A stretch of DNA of 64,000 nucleotides from Pseudomonadota bacterium (GCA_027621405.1 JAQCBT010000001.1:208034-272033), one strand, 5' to 3'; shown: positions 1-9,335, counted from the first letter of the stretch. Program-made: numbers and translations. Notes: generated by a model from the letters alone, not told the origin.

Positions 1-122
1 CCAGCGCGAATGGCCTGCTGAATATCCGAAATAGTGGACTCTACGAGTGCCAGTCGGGGTGTAGCCTCCGGCGAACAGGCATGCAGCAGAGCAAACAGGC
101 ACGTGAGGAGAACTTGCTTCAT
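1..122 (-). CDS. Amidase-like lipoprotein, N-terminus only (cut by window edge)
   Basis: Reading leftwards from the ATG at 122-120, the frame stays open to the window edge, giving about 40 residues. It begins with a lipoprotein signal (MKQVLLTCLFALLHAC) with a cysteine at residue 16. A stretch reading VESTISDIQQAIRAG follows, which resembles the first helix of amidase-signature enzymes, which often begin with a phrase like ATIAELQAAMAAG. If correct, this is an outer-membrane or periplasmic amidase of the Ser-Ser-Lys family. The catalytic part lies outside the window, so the family call is an inference from one helix. No strong ribosome binding site is visible. It is divergent from the polyester-hydrolase-like gene to its right. 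Confidence 0.5.
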   Translation of the reverse strand, partial: MKQVLLTCLFALLHACSPEATPRLALVESTISDIQQAIRA

Positions 123-280
123 AGCAGGAAAAGGGACCGGGTGTTGTTTCTGCATAATGCTTGCCTGTGGCTGACCATCGCTGATGGGAATGGAAGTGAA
201 AGTTCATTTTTAGCTGTATTTTGCAACTTACCCCGTTTATCGTTGTTCCACAATTCAGCCGCTAAGAAAGGGAAATATCC

Positions 281-1180
281 ATGGGTCCCATGTCCAGAAT
301 CAGCATTTCAACACGCCATTTTGCCCGTTTGCTCGCCAGCGTCTTGCTGGTGTTGCAATCTGCACAACTTGTTGCGCAAGTGCCAGACCGTGAAGCGCTG
401 GGTCGGCCCGGTCCCTACCAGGTGGCCTACTATTCCCAACTGCCACCGCAGGCGGAATTTTCTGCAGCCACCCTGTATTTCCCTGCGAACAAGGGCGGTG
501 ACTTCGGCGGCATCGTGGTGGCACCCGGGTTCATCGAGAAGCAGGAAAACATCGCCTGGTGGGGGAACCATCTCGCGTCCCATGGCTGGGCCGTGCTCAC
601 ACTGGATACCAACGAGCCTAGGGACAATCCACAGATCCGTGCCGAGGCCTTGATGGCGGGTGTGCGCTTGCTGATTGGCGAGAATACCCGCATGGGGAGT
701 GCCATACGGGGCAAGATACTGGCAGACCGCATGGCAGTGATGGGGCATTCCATGGGCGGCGGTGGCACCCTGTTGGCTGCCAACGAGAACAGCGACGCCC
801 TCAAGGCGGCCATTCCGTTTACCCCATGGTTACCGGATGGGGATTTCGGTGGGGTGAGTGTGCCGACACTGGTGCTGGCGGGAGAAGTAGATCGCATCGC
901 AGCAGTCGCCGATCACGCCTGGCCCCACTATGAGAGCCTGGTCAACGCAACACCGCGCATGTACCTGGAGATCAAGGGTGGCAATCATTTCATTGCCAAT
1001 TCCATGACGGAAAACGAAGGCCTGAATCCCAACATCGATGTGCATGATCTGGTCGGCAGCATGGCTGTGGCCTGGCTCAAGCTGTTCATGGATGGTGAGG
1101 AGGATTATCGCTCCGCGGTCTTCGGCGCCATGCCAGCGAGTGACAGGGAGCGCCTGTCTCGCTGGGAGTTCGTAGAGTAA
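281..1180 (+). CDS. Secreted PETase/cutinase-like alpha/beta hydrolase
   Basis: This 299-residue protein has a Sec signal peptide over about residues 1-33. The mature part follows the bacterial cutinase/PETase (dienelactone-hydrolase superfamily) pattern. The oxyanion segment VAPGFIEKQENIAWWG is at 80-95 and ASHGWAVLTLDTN at 99-111. The nucleophile elbow GHSMGGGG places the serine at 157. The probable acid is D204 (LAGEVDRIA) and the histidine H236 (GGNHFIANS), with a PW pair at 182-183 where polyester hydrolases carry an active-site Trp. Known relatives hydrolyse ester bonds in polyesters, cutin or triglycerides; the substrate here is inferred. There is no cysteine in the protein, so the C-terminal disulfide common in PETases is absent. 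An AAGAAAGGG stretch about 8 bases upstream supports this ATG; a second ATG lies three codons in. Confidence 0.85.
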   Translation: MGPMSRISISTRHFARLLASVLLVLQSAQLVAQVPDREALGRPGPYQVAYYSQLPPQAEFSAATLYFPANKGGDFGGIVVAPGFIEKQENIAWWGNHLASHGWAVLTLDTNEPRDNPQIRAEALMAGVRLLIGENTRMGSAIRGKILADRMAVMGHSMGGGGTLLAANENSDALKAAIPFTPWLPDGDFGGVSVPTLVLAGEVDRIAAVADHAWPHYESLVNATPRMYLEIKGGNHFIANSMTENEGLNPNIDVHDLVGSMAVAWLKLFMDGEEDYRSAVFGAMPASDRERLSRWEFVE

Positions 1181-1204
1181 CTCGCGTAATCGATCAGGAG
1201 AACC

Positions 1205-2239
1205 TTACGGCTGCATGGCAGCCCGACGTTCTTCCTCCCGTGCACCACGCAGAATGTTCAACAGGCCGTAGTTACCTTCCTGGCAGGCATACTCATAGAG
1301 CTGTCCTGCAACCTTGGCCATGGGTAGCACCGCGGTTATCTTGTCGGTGAAGGTGGCAGGGTCTTCCAGGGTCCATTCATAGTCCAGGGTGTCGTAGTCG
1401 CTGCGGGTAAAGCGCTCGGTGAGAAACTTCTCCTTGCCGGTACCATAGGATTGCAGGCTCGCTGTGTAGAAGCTGAAGTTTCGGGTTTCCACCACAAGCG
1501 TGTCGCCGTCCCAATAGCCCCTGGAATCGCCAGTCCACTGTTCGATGTGCTCCGGCAGGTTCGGCTTCTCATACAGCGGAATCATGCGGGCGTTGTGAAT
1601 CATCTCTGAAATAATCACGACGTGATCGCGATTCTGAATGATCTGCAGATTGTTGTTGTAGCGACTCGGCCGATAGGGTGGCAGGGCATTCATGCCGATG
1701 ATGCAGCGCTCGGGCAGGCCACGGTCTTCCGGTCCGTCCTTGCCGATGCCGCCACTGCCGGTGCGCACCGGACGCTGACCGGGGGCATCTTCGAGGAATC
1801 CGCTCCTGCCAACTGGAGTGCCTTCAACCAGTGGGGGCAGTCTGCCATCCTCTGGGTAAATGATTTGTGAAGTTCGAACGGTATCGGCGATTGAAGCCAT
1901 CTCGTACCAGAAATGATCGTAGCCATAGACGAAACGTTCGTCTGTGTCGGGCGCGCCACGATTGGCCACATCGTCATCTGCTTCTACCACATTGCCTTCC
2001 TCGGCTTCGGCTTCAAGCCGCGCCTTGATGTCGGCAATCTCCTGATCGGTGAGGAATTCCCTGTCACCAAACTGCGCGGGTCGCTCGAAAGGAATCTCGG
2101 TGGAGAAATTCCACACCCCTTGCAGGTCCGGGTGACCCCATTCTGTGCGCAGGGATTCGTTGTCCTGTGCGGCAGCAATAGTGCCCAGGCTCGCGGTAAA
2201 CAGGAGGGTGGAAAAGGTGATGGTGCGTGTGGGGATCAT
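1205..2239 (-). CDS. Secreted protein of unknown function (DLQGVWNFSTE family)
   Basis: This 344-residue protein has an N-terminal signal peptide (about residues 1-24, ending AAA). I recognise a widespread but uncharacterised exported family in Proteobacteria and Acidobacteria. Its hallmarks are an early HPDLQGVWNFSTEIPFERP block, a central ERCIIGMNALPPYRPSRYNN region, a WDGDTLVVETRNF strand-like motif and a C-terminal ACQEGNYGLLNILRGAR motif. The conserved Cys/Trp/Asp pattern suggests a beta-rich periplasmic fold, but no catalytic function can be assigned. It converges on the esterase gene with a gap of only 24 bases, and it is divergent from the amidase gene to its right. The ATG is preceded by only a weak ribosome binding site. 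Confidence 0.8.
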   Translation of the reverse strand: MIPTRTITFSTLLFTASLGTIAAAQDNESLRTEWGHPDLQGVWNFSTEIPFERPAQFGDREFLTDQEIADIKARLEAEAEEGNVVEADDDVANRGAPDTDERFVYGYDHFWYEMASIADTVRTSQIIYPEDGRLPPLVEGTPVGRSGFLEDAPGQRPVRTGSGGIGKDGPEDRGLPERCIIGMNALPPYRPSRYNNNLQIIQNRDHVVIISEMIHNARMIPLYEKPNLPEHIEQWTGDSRGYWDGDTLVVETRNFSFYTASLQSYGTGKEKFLTERFTRSDYDTLDYEWTLEDPATFTDKITAVLPMAKVAGQLYEYACQEGNYGLLNILRGAREEERRAAMQP

Positions 2240-2422
2240 GGTTGGATCGCTTATTATTGGTAGAGGGAATACTTTACTGAAAGAGTCTGGCGCTGACCAG
2301 TCTGGCCTTCTGTTTACCAGGCAAGTAATCTGTTCTGGTCTGTGCCTGGTCGAAGATCAACATGAGTACATGGCACGATGCTTACAGCTCGGCGTAGCGG
2401 CCAAACGATAATTTCAGGAAGC

Positions 2423-3322
2423 ATGATTATAACGGCAAAAACTGGCATTTTCCTCGCGCTTGGCTTGTTGTTGGGTTGCTCATCGATTCCCATGACCCGT
2501 GTGGAATCCACCAACCAGAACAGTCGAATCGACTACCTCGTTATCCACACCACCTCGGAGAACTTTGTCGAGTCGCTGCGATTGCTGACAACTCCTACTG
2601 CCAACCCGGTAAGTTCTCACTATCTGGTGCCGGAGATCAACGACCCGACTTACCCCCATAACTCGCTCCGCGTGTATTCCCTGGTGGATGAGCCGCGCCG
2701 AGCCTGGCATGCGGGAGTGAGCTACTGGGCAGAGGAAGAAAATCTGAACGACCGCTCTATCGGTATCGAGGTGGTCAACGAATTCAAGTGTACTGGCACC
2801 GAGATGCCGCTGGAGGAGATTGAGCTGGCTAGTGTTGAATGCCATTTCCCTGAGTTCTCCGAAGAGCAGATTTCCCTGCTCATCGCCCTGGTCAAGGACA
2901 TCCTGGCGCGCTACCCGGGTATCAACCCGATCGACGTGGTCGGGCATTCCGATATTGCCATCATGCGCAAGTCCGATCCGGGTCCCTTGTTTCCCTGGCA
3001 AAGACTCTATGAGGAAGGTATTGGTGCCTGGCCCGATGCTGAAACCGTTCTGGCCTATCAAGGCGAGTTCCGGAGCTCCTTTCCAGCGGTGGAGACACTG
3101 CAACGGGGGCTGCTGAGCCTGGGTTATCAGGTGGAAGTGACTGGGGAATACGACCGGCAAACCCGGTTTGCGGTACGGGCGTTCCAGTTGCATTTTCGGC
3201 CCGCTGACTACTCTGGCTTTGTCGACGTTGAGACGGTCGCGCTGCTGTGGGCGCTGTTGGAGAAGTATCGCAGCGCCGCACTGGCGGACATGGAATCGCC
3301 TTTGCTGCAGGTTGCGGATTGA
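2423..3322 (+). CDS. N-acetylmuramoyl-L-alanine amidase, AmiD-like lipoprotein
   Basis: A 299-residue outer-membrane-type lipoprotein (lipobox LLLGC, Cys19) with an Amidase_2 zinc domain (about 35-200) and a C-terminal peptidoglycan-binding domain (about 222-285). The predicted zinc ligands are H42 (YLVIHTTSENF), H175 (VVGHSDIA) and D185 (KSDPGPLFPW), with E116 as the likely catalytic glutamate. AmiD-type enzymes cleave the bond between MurNAc and L-Ala in anhydro-muropeptides and act in cell-wall recycling. Domain order matches E. coli AmiD. The ATG at 2423 is chosen over an upstream in-frame start because a CAGGAAG Shine-Dalgarno sits just before it and it begins exactly at the lipoprotein signal. 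Confidence 0.9.
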   Translation: MIITAKTGIFLALGLLLGCSSIPMTRVESTNQNSRIDYLVIHTTSENFVESLRLLTTPTANPVSSHYLVPEINDPTYPHNSLRVYSLVDEPRRAWHAGVSYWAEEENLNDRSIGIEVVNEFKCTGTEMPLEEIELASVECHFPEFSEEQISLLIALVKDILARYPGINPIDVVGHSDIAIMRKSDPGPLFPWQRLYEEGIGAWPDAETVLAYQGEFRSSFPAVETLQRGLLSLGYQVEVTGEYDRQTRFAVRAFQLHFRPADYSGFVDVETVALLWALLEKYRSAALADMESPLLQVAD

Positions 3323-3493
3323 AGGCCGGGGGCTGAACAGGCTTCCCTGGCAACTCTTCCTGTCCGGGCTCATTGCAGGAGTCCTGTAGCCTCGGAATCC
3401 AGTGCCTGTTCTGAGTATTGCAGTCCAACCGGGGCTGGGTTACTGTGCTCTCAGGCAGCAACAAACAGCTAATAATAAAGATAATAGAAGCCC

Positions 3494-5998
3494 ATGCTAC
3501 TACCTGCCAATGCCCTCGCCATTTCTCGCTTCCGGATCTGCCGGCCAGTATTGCTGTTGCTGTCCGGGCTGCTTCCAATTGCGCTGGCGATGCAGGCCAG
3601 TGCCGCCGATGATGAGCCGTTTGGCGCCACTGACATGCAGCATGCTGTCAATACCTATTGTCTCGCCTGCCACAATGATTCCCTGGCAACCGCAGAACTC
3701 TCCCTGCAGCAGATCGATTTCAGTCGACCGGGCCTACATGCTGACGTTCTGGAAAGAGTCGTCAAGAAACTCCGCGCGCACATGATGCCCCCTGCTGGCA
3801 TGCCGCGGCCGCCCTTCGAACAATATGCAGTGATGACTGGCTGGCTAGAGGCAGAGCTGGATGCTGCCTGGGCCGCTAACCCGAACCCGGGGCGCGTTAC
3901 AGCTTTGCATCGCATGAATCGCTATGAGTACAACAATACCATCAACAACTTGTTAGGTTTTGACGTGGATGTGATGGACCTGCTGCCGGGAGATCCAACG
4001 GCCGACGGTAGCTTCGATAACATCGCTGCATCCCTGCCATTCACGACCGCGCACATGGAGCGCTACATGTCGGTGGCAAGGGAGGTGACACGGCTGGCGA
4101 CAGGGTTGCCGCCGCTGGGTCCTACAGTCAGCACCTACGAGACTCCGCTGTATTTGAGCCAGGACTGGCGTCAGAACGAAGACATGCCTTTCGGTTCCCG
4201 GGGTGGCGTGTCGGTTAACCACTATTTCCCAGTGGAAGGGGAGTACAATATCCGGGTTGCCCTGGAAACCAACTATCAGGACTACATCAAGGGCCTTGGC
4301 TGGGCACAGCTTCTGGAAATACGCCTCGATGGTCGGCTGTTACAGCGCTTCAGTGTCGGCGGTGAGGCTCCTGGGACACCTGCCCCCTTGAGTTTCAGTG
4401 GTACAGGCGAGCCCGGCAGCACCGATTGGGAACAGTACATGTTGTTTGAGGCAGGTGCAGGGCTGGAAGTGCGCGCCAATGTCAGCGCCGGACCCCATAA
4501 CATCACGGCTTCCTATGTTCGCCAGCAGGTAGAGGAAGAGGGCATACCGCAACCTCGCCAGGGAGGAAGGCTGGGCGCAAACGATGAAGCCTACCTCGCC
4601 TACCAGAAGGTCCACGCCGTTGAGATAGGAGGCCCCTACCTTGCATCCGGCGACGTCGCCGATTCACCAAGCAGGCGCGCCATCTTCAGCTGTTACCCAT
4701 CGACTGCAGCGGAGGAAGCAGCTTGCGCTACCGAGATACTCAGCAGAATGGCCCGCCAGGCTTATCGGCGCGCCGTGACAGCAGAAGACACCGCCCTGTT
4801 AATTGAGTTCTTCAATACCGGCCGCGAACAGGGTTCCAGTTTCGATGCCGGTATTCAGTTTGCACTGGAATATCTTCTCTCCGATCCTGAATTCCTGATC
4901 CGTGGCTATCGGCAAGCCGATTTGGCTGCAGGAGAGAATTATCGATTGTCTGACAATGAACTCGCCTCGCGGCTGGCGTTCTTCCTGTGGAGTAGCGCGC
5001 CGGATGAAGAACTGTTGCAGCTGGCCGAGCAGGGCACGCTGTCACAGCCAGGCGTGTATAGACAACAGATTCGCCGCATGCTGGAAGACAGCCGCGGTGT
5101 TGAATCCCTGGTTGAAGACTTTGCAGCCCAGTGGTTGAACCTGCGCCGGCTGGACGAGGTCAACATCAATACCGTGCTGTTCCCCGAATATGATGTCAGC
5201 CTGATTGAGGCCTTCGCCCGGGAATCCGAGATGTTCGTTGCGGAAACTATCAGGCAGGACAATAGCATCATGGACCTGCTGGGCGCAGACTACACCTTCG
5301 TGAACGAGCGACTTGCACGGCACTATGGCATCGAGGATGTTTATGGAAGCCGCTTTCGCAAGGCGGCAATTCCCGATACGACGAAACGCGGAGGCCTGCT
5401 GGGACAGGGTGCCCTGCTTACGGTGACATCCTATCCCGGGCGCACATCGCCGGTGCTGAGGGGTAAGTGGCTACTGGATAATATGCTGGGTACGCCGCCT
5501 CCACCCCCGCCGCCCAATGTACCTATTCTTGCCGAGGCCAGTTCCGGCAGTGCGCCATCGTCGATTCGCGAGCGCCTGGCCCAGCATCGCTCCGATCCGG
5601 TCTGCGCCTCCTGTCATGTGGTCATCGATCCCATTGGTTTCGCCCTGGAGAATTTCGATGTCATCGGTGCCTGGCGGGATTTCGATGAGGTTGGCAATCC
5701 AGTGGATCCCAATGGCAATTACCCCGGCGGCGTGGAATTTGCCGGCTTCGCCGACCTGCGCGACTGGATGTTGCAGCGGCCGGACCAGTTTGCCCATACC
5801 CTGACGGAGAAGCTCATGACCTACGCGCTCGGTCGCCGGGTGGAATACTACGATCAACCGGTGATTCGCCAGATAGTGCGAGACGCTGCCGAAGATGACT
5901 ACCGCTGGTCTGCCATTGTGCTGGGTATAGCAACCAGCCCTTCATTCACCATGAGCCAGGGCGCCGCAGATTCGACCCTTGCCAATGCGAGCCAATAA
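3494..5998 (+). CDS. DUF1592-type diheme cytochrome-containing periplasmic protein
   Basis: An 834-residue exported protein of the type carrying the DUF1587/DUF1595/DUF1592/DUF1588/DUF1585 series, first known from Planctomycetes. A signal sequence covers roughly residues 10-37. The first c-heme site, CLACH, is at 56-60 and is followed by the MMPPAGMPRP segment typical of these cytochromes. LHRMNRYEYNNTINNLLG marks DUF1587. A second heme site, CASCH (704-708), is followed by VIDPIGFALENFD, typical of DUF1588. The function of the family is unknown; periplasmic electron transfer is likely from the hemes. It is followed after 11 bases by the DUF1552 gene, its usual partner, so the two probably form one transcription unit. 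No strong ribosome binding site precedes the chosen ATG. Confidence 0.88.
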   Translation: MLLPANALAISRFRICRPVLLLLSGLLPIALAMQASAADDEPFGATDMQHAVNTYCLACHNDSLATAELSLQQIDFSRPGLHADVLERVVKKLRAHMMPPAGMPRPPFEQYAVMTGWLEAELDAAWAANPNPGRVTALHRMNRYEYNNTINNLLGFDVDVMDLLPGDPTADGSFDNIAASLPFTTAHMERYMSVAREVTRLATGLPPLGPTVSTYETPLYLSQDWRQNEDMPFGSRGGVSVNHYFPVEGEYNIRVALETNYQDYIKGLGWAQLLEIRLDGRLLQRFSVGGEAPGTPAPLSFSGTGEPGSTDWEQYMLFEAGAGLEVRANVSAGPHNITASYVRQQVEEEGIPQPRQGGRLGANDEAYLAYQKVHAVEIGGPYLASGDVADSPSRRAIFSCYPSTAAEEAACATEILSRMARQAYRRAVTAEDTALLIEFFNTGREQGSSFDAGIQFALEYLLSDPEFLIRGYRQADLAAGENYRLSDNELASRLAFFLWSSAPDEELLQLAEQGTLSQPGVYRQQIRRMLEDSRGVESLVEDFAAQWLNLRRLDEVNINTVLFPEYDVSLIEAFARESEMFVAETIRQDNSIMDLLGADYTFVNERLARHYGIEDVYGSRFRKAAIPDTTKRGGLLGQGALLTVTSYPGRTSPVLRGKWLLDNMLGTPPPPPPPNVPILAEASSGSAPSSIRERLAQHRSDPVCASCHVVIDPIGFALENFDVIGAWRDFDEVGNPVDPNGNYPGGVEFAGFADLRDWMLQRPDQFAHTLTEKLMTYALGRRVEYYDQPVIRQIVRDAAEDDYRWSAIVLGIATSPSFTMSQGAADSTLANASQ

Positions 5999-6009
5999 CA
6001 GGACGAGCC

Positions 6010-7344
6010 ATGAAGATTAAGCCCATTCAAAGCCCGAACGTGATTACCGGTAAATCGCTCTCCCGCCGTACCTTGCTCAAGGGCGCAGGAGCCGCCTTGG
6101 CGCTGCCCATGCTGGACGCCATGACACCCGCTCTGGCGCAGACAGCACGGCCGGTGCATCGCTTCCAGACGGTTTATATACCCAATGGCATGGCCATGGA
6201 GTATTGGTCACCCGCCAGTAATGGGCCGCAGCTTGAGATCACGCCAGTGCTCGAACCTCTCAGGAATTATGCCGGCAAGATGGTGTTTCTGTCCGGGATC
6301 AAGGCTAACTGGAATGTGGCCCACGCCGGAGCCGGTGGTTCTTTTCTCACGGGTGTGACCCGTGGAGGACGCAATGAGACGGAGATCCTGGCAGACGTCT
6401 CCATGGATCAACTGTTAGCTAACAAGCTCGGCAGTGAGACCCAACTGGCCTCACTGGAACTGTCCATGGATGCGCCGGCCCTGGCGGGTGCCTGCACGGT
6501 AAACCTCAGTTGTGTTTACACTCATACCCTGTCCTGGCGTGGTAAGACCGAGCCCCTGCCCACGGAGCACAACCCTCGAGCCGTGTTCGAAAGACTGTTT
6601 GGCGATAGTGGCAGCACTGCACAGGAGGCAAGGGCAACGCGTCTCAGCCAGCAATCCAGCATTCTCGATGCCGTGCTGGAGAAGCTGAACAAACTTGAGA
6701 GCAGTCTGGGCAGCAGTGACAAGCATCTGGTTAACAGCTATACGGAATCCGTGCGGGATATCGAGCGTCGCATAGAGAAAGCCGAAGAGCAGATAGAGAT
6801 GGAACTACCCGCACTGGAGCAACCGGCCGGTGTGCCACCCGTGTTCGAGGACCATATGACCCTGATGCAGGACCTGCAGGTGCTGGCCCTGCAAACCGAT
6901 CTTACCCGGGTGATTACCTTCATGATGAGCAAGGAGCAGAGCGCAAGGCCCTATCCCCAGATTGGTGTACCCGACGCTCACCACCCCCTGAGTCACCATA
7001 ACAACGACCCCGAATTGATCGAACGCATGTCCAGGATAAACATCCATCACACTACATTGTTCGCAAACTACCTCGACAAACTGGCAGCGATTCCCGATGG
7101 CGACGGAAGTCTGCTGGATAATATGACCATCCTTTACGGCGGGGGTATTTCCAACAGCACGATCCATTCCGGTGTGAACCTGCCGGTGTTGTTGCTGGGT
7201 GGCGGTGCCGGCTGGTTGCAGGGTGGGCGACATGTGCACTATGACAACGAGCCCACCATGGCAGACCTGCATCTGACCCTGCTCGAGAAATTCGGTGTGC
7301 ACATCGACAAGCTGGGCGGCAGTACGGCTCCCCTGACGGTTTGA
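6010..7344 (+). CDS. DUF1552 Tat-exported protein
   Basis: A 444-residue protein with a twin-arginine signal (LSRRTLLKGAG, residues 17-27, then a hydrophobic stretch to ALAQ). The body shows DUF1552 hallmarks: an early FQTVYIPNGMAMEYWSP block, MVFLSGIKANW, a region resembling the alkaline-phosphatase/DUF1501 fold, and a late DNMTILYGGGISNSTIHSG segment. DUF1552 proteins have no proven activity. They almost always sit next to DUF1592 cytochromes, as here. Tat export suggests that the protein is folded, perhaps with a cofactor, before secretion. A CAGGACG ribosome binding site precedes the ATG. Confidence 0.88.
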   Translation: MKIKPIQSPNVITGKSLSRRTLLKGAGAALALPMLDAMTPALAQTARPVHRFQTVYIPNGMAMEYWSPASNGPQLEITPVLEPLRNYAGKMVFLSGIKANWNVAHAGAGGSFLTGVTRGGRNETEILADVSMDQLLANKLGSETQLASLELSMDAPALAGACTVNLSCVYTHTLSWRGKTEPLPTEHNPRAVFERLFGDSGSTAQEARATRLSQQSSILDAVLEKLNKLESSLGSSDKHLVNSYTESVRDIERRIEKAEEQIEMELPALEQPAGVPPVFEDHMTLMQDLQVLALQTDLTRVITFMMSKEQSARPYPQIGVPDAHHPLSHHNNDPELIERMSRINIHHTTLFANYLDKLAAIPDGDGSLLDNMTILYGGGISNSTIHSGVNLPVLLLGGGAGWLQGGRHVHYDNEPTMADLHLTLLEKFGVHIDKLGGSTAPLTV

Positions 7345-7355
7345 TTTTTCTGACG

Positions 7356-8771
7356 ATGACTGTGCGGCGAATAGACAAGACAAAGGGAATTCTGCGGCTA
7401 CTCTGCCCGGTTCTGCTTTCTTTCTTTTTCAGTACTCAGGCACTGGCCCAGAACATGCCCCTGGTTGTAAGCCTGGCCAAGGAGCAACGCTGGGAGCAGC
7501 TTGAGAATTTGCTGCAAGACGGTGTTAATGCCAACGCGATCTATGGGGATGGCACGACTGCATTACACTGGGCTTCCTATCACGACAGTGTCGATGCGGT
7601 CATGGTCCTGCTCGACTCAGGTGCCGAGGTGAATGCCATCACCGATCTGGGAGTTACACCACTGTGGCTGGCAGCAGAAAATGGCAGCCTGGCCATAACA
7701 GAGCTGTTACTGCAGGCAGGAGCCGATCCCAATGTCAGCCTGCTTTCAGGAGAGAGCATCGTCATGACGGCATCCCAGAGTGGTAACGGTGACGTGGTTC
7801 GCGCCGTGTTGGCGGCCGGAGGCGATGCCAACGCCGCGGTGACCCGGGAACAGACCGCACTGATGTGGGCAGCGAATCGTGATCATCACTCGGCGGTTGC
7901 AGCCCTGATTGAATTCGGTGCCGATATCCATGCCCGCTCCGAGGTAGCTGAGCACTACACCAAGGCCGAGAAAGAACAGGACAGTAGCGATGACTACAAG
8001 CGCTGGCTGGAGTTCGGCGGCAACAACGCATTGATGTTCGCGGCGCGGGCAGGCAGCCTGCTATCGGCAAAGCATCTCGTAGCCGCCGGCGCCGACGTAA
8101 ATTCTCACAATGCCTTCGGCACCAGCCCGCTTATCATGGCGATTCACGGTGGCAATCTCGATCTCGTCGAATTCCTGATCAACCAGGGAGCCGATGTTGA
8201 CGATGAGCAGAGCGGTCACACCGCACTGCATGCCGCCGTGCTTCGAGGCAACGTGGAGGCCGTGCGCACTCTCATCGACGCCGGGGCAAATCTGGAACTA
8301 ACTGTGAAGGATTCAACGCCGGTAAGACGCCAGAGTACTGACTACAACTTTCATAACGCACTGATCGGTGCGACGCCGCTGTGGTTGGCCGCACGTTTCG
8401 CGGAGCCAGTCATCATGATGGAATTGCTGGATGCCGGTGCTGATGCATTCACGGTAAACAATGTCAGTTATCCGGCCCAGAACATGGGTGAGAACTACAT
8501 CGCCGAGGAGGGAGAGATCTCAATTCTGATGGCGGCCACTGGGATGGGGCACCGGCGCCTGCGAGTGAGTTGGTGGACGCCCGAGAGGCGTGCCGGGCAA
8601 CTGGGCAAGTCCGCCGAGGAATTCATTCTCGATGCGGTCACCATTACTGCCCAGGCTGGCGTGAATCCGGATCTCGTCGATGCCAGCGGACAGACTGCCC
8701 TGGCCTTCGCCAGGGCCCGTCGCTATGACTCTGTGGTCGCGTTTCTGGAGGCGATCGGAGCCAGTGAGTAA
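7356..8771 (+). CDS. Secreted ankyrin-repeat protein
   Basis: A 471-residue protein with a signal peptide (about residues 1-32, ending ALAQ) followed by ankyrin repeats over most of its length. Repeats such as DGTTALHWASYHDSVDAV, LGVTPLWLAAENGSLAIT, SGHTALHAAVLRGNVEAV and a final SGQTALAFARARRYDSVV are clear. A longer insert lies around residues 325-430. Ankyrin repeats are protein-binding scaffolds; a periplasmic location implies a partner among exported proteins. The gene follows the DUF1592/DUF1552 pair directly, an association seen in other genomes. The reading frame could also start at a TTG at 7341 that overlaps the previous stop codon. I prefer the ATG at 7356, although neither start has a good ribosome binding site. 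Confidence 0.85.
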   Translation: MTVRRIDKTKGILRLLCPVLLSFFFSTQALAQNMPLVVSLAKEQRWEQLENLLQDGVNANAIYGDGTTALHWASYHDSVDAVMVLLDSGAEVNAITDLGVTPLWLAAENGSLAITELLLQAGADPNVSLLSGESIVMTASQSGNGDVVRAVLAAGGDANAAVTREQTALMWAANRDHHSAVAALIEFGADIHARSEVAEHYTKAEKEQDSSDDYKRWLEFGGNNALMFAARAGSLLSAKHLVAAGADVNSHNAFGTSPLIMAIHGGNLDLVEFLINQGADVDDEQSGHTALHAAVLRGNVEAVRTLIDAGANLELTVKDSTPVRRQSTDYNFHNALIGATPLWLAARFAEPVIMMELLDAGADAFTVNNVSYPAQNMGENYIAEEGEISILMAATGMGHRRLRVSWWTPERRAGQLGKSAEEFILDAVTITAQAGVNPDLVDASGQTALAFARARRYDSVVAFLEAIGASE

Positions 8772-8817
8772 TCGCTAAACACATTTTTACCGCTTAAAAG
8801 CAATGCAAGGAGTCACC

Positions 8818-9279
8818 ATGTTGAAAGCGTTCTGTGCTGGGTTTGCCAGCTGTGGAGTCATCGTGTTGGGATTGGCTGCAGGTGCCCAGAGCTCCATGGC
8901 CCCCGCGTTCTATATCAGTGCAGGTGACATAGCCCGGGGAATCGAAGAGTCCCTCGGCGACAGACCAAATATGGGTGTGGGGGCGATCACTACCACTGAC
9001 GACTGGCGCATCAACATGATTCATCGAACGGCAGCGGCGAATCCAATCGTTCACGAGAGCGGTACGGAAATTCATTTCATCACCGCTGGGGAAGGTACAT
9101 TCGTCACCGGGGGTGTGGTGGTGACCGATGCGGACGGTAATCGCACTGTGGAGGGTGGCAAGGCTCAGATCGTGCGCGAAGGGGATTTCGTGTTGGTGCC
9201 CGATGGCACGCCACACTGGTACAGCCGGGTGGATGAGTCCGTGACTTACCTGGAAGTGCGCTTCTATCCCAACGACTGA
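8818..9279 (+). CDS. Periplasmic cupin-domain protein
   Basis: A 153-residue protein with a signal peptide (about residues 1-23). The cupin core follows. HESGTEIHFITAGEGTFVTGG supplies a first motif with H80-range histidines and glutamate, and GDFVLVPDGTPHWYSRVDESVTYLEVRF supplies the second motif and its histidine. Cupins bind a metal and range from enzymes to binding proteins; the role here is unknown. The ATG at 8818 is preferred over an ATG five codons upstream because an AAGGAG Shine-Dalgarno (8807-8812) lies at the right distance. It is the last gene of the 3.5-9.3 kb cluster, before a strong terminator. Confidence 0.8.
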   Translation: MLKAFCAGFASCGVIVLGLAAGAQSSMAPAFYISAGDIARGIEESLGDRPNMGVGAITTTDDWRINMIHRTAAANPIVHESGTEIHFITAGEGTFVTGGVVVTDADGNRTVEGGKAQIVREGDFVLVPDGTPHWYSRVDESVTYLEVRFYPND

Positions 9280-9304
9280 CCCTTAGCTGTATTGCAAAAG
9301 AAAA

Positions 9305-9335
9305 GGCCCGCACATTTCTGTGCGGGCCTTTTTTT
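9305..9335. terminator. Intrinsic terminator between cupin and cold-shock gene
   Basis: A perfect 10-bp stem GGCCCGCACA (9305-9314) / TGTGCGGGCC (9319-9328) with a TTTC loop is followed by seven T on the plus strand. On the minus strand an A-rich flank (AAAAGAAAA before the stem) provides a U-rich tail, so it probably serves both convergent genes. Confidence 0.93.

Noticed and set aside
81..653. 190-codon plus-strand frame at the left edge
   Set aside because: It overlaps the esterase in another frame, and its composition is that of a shadow of the real gene.
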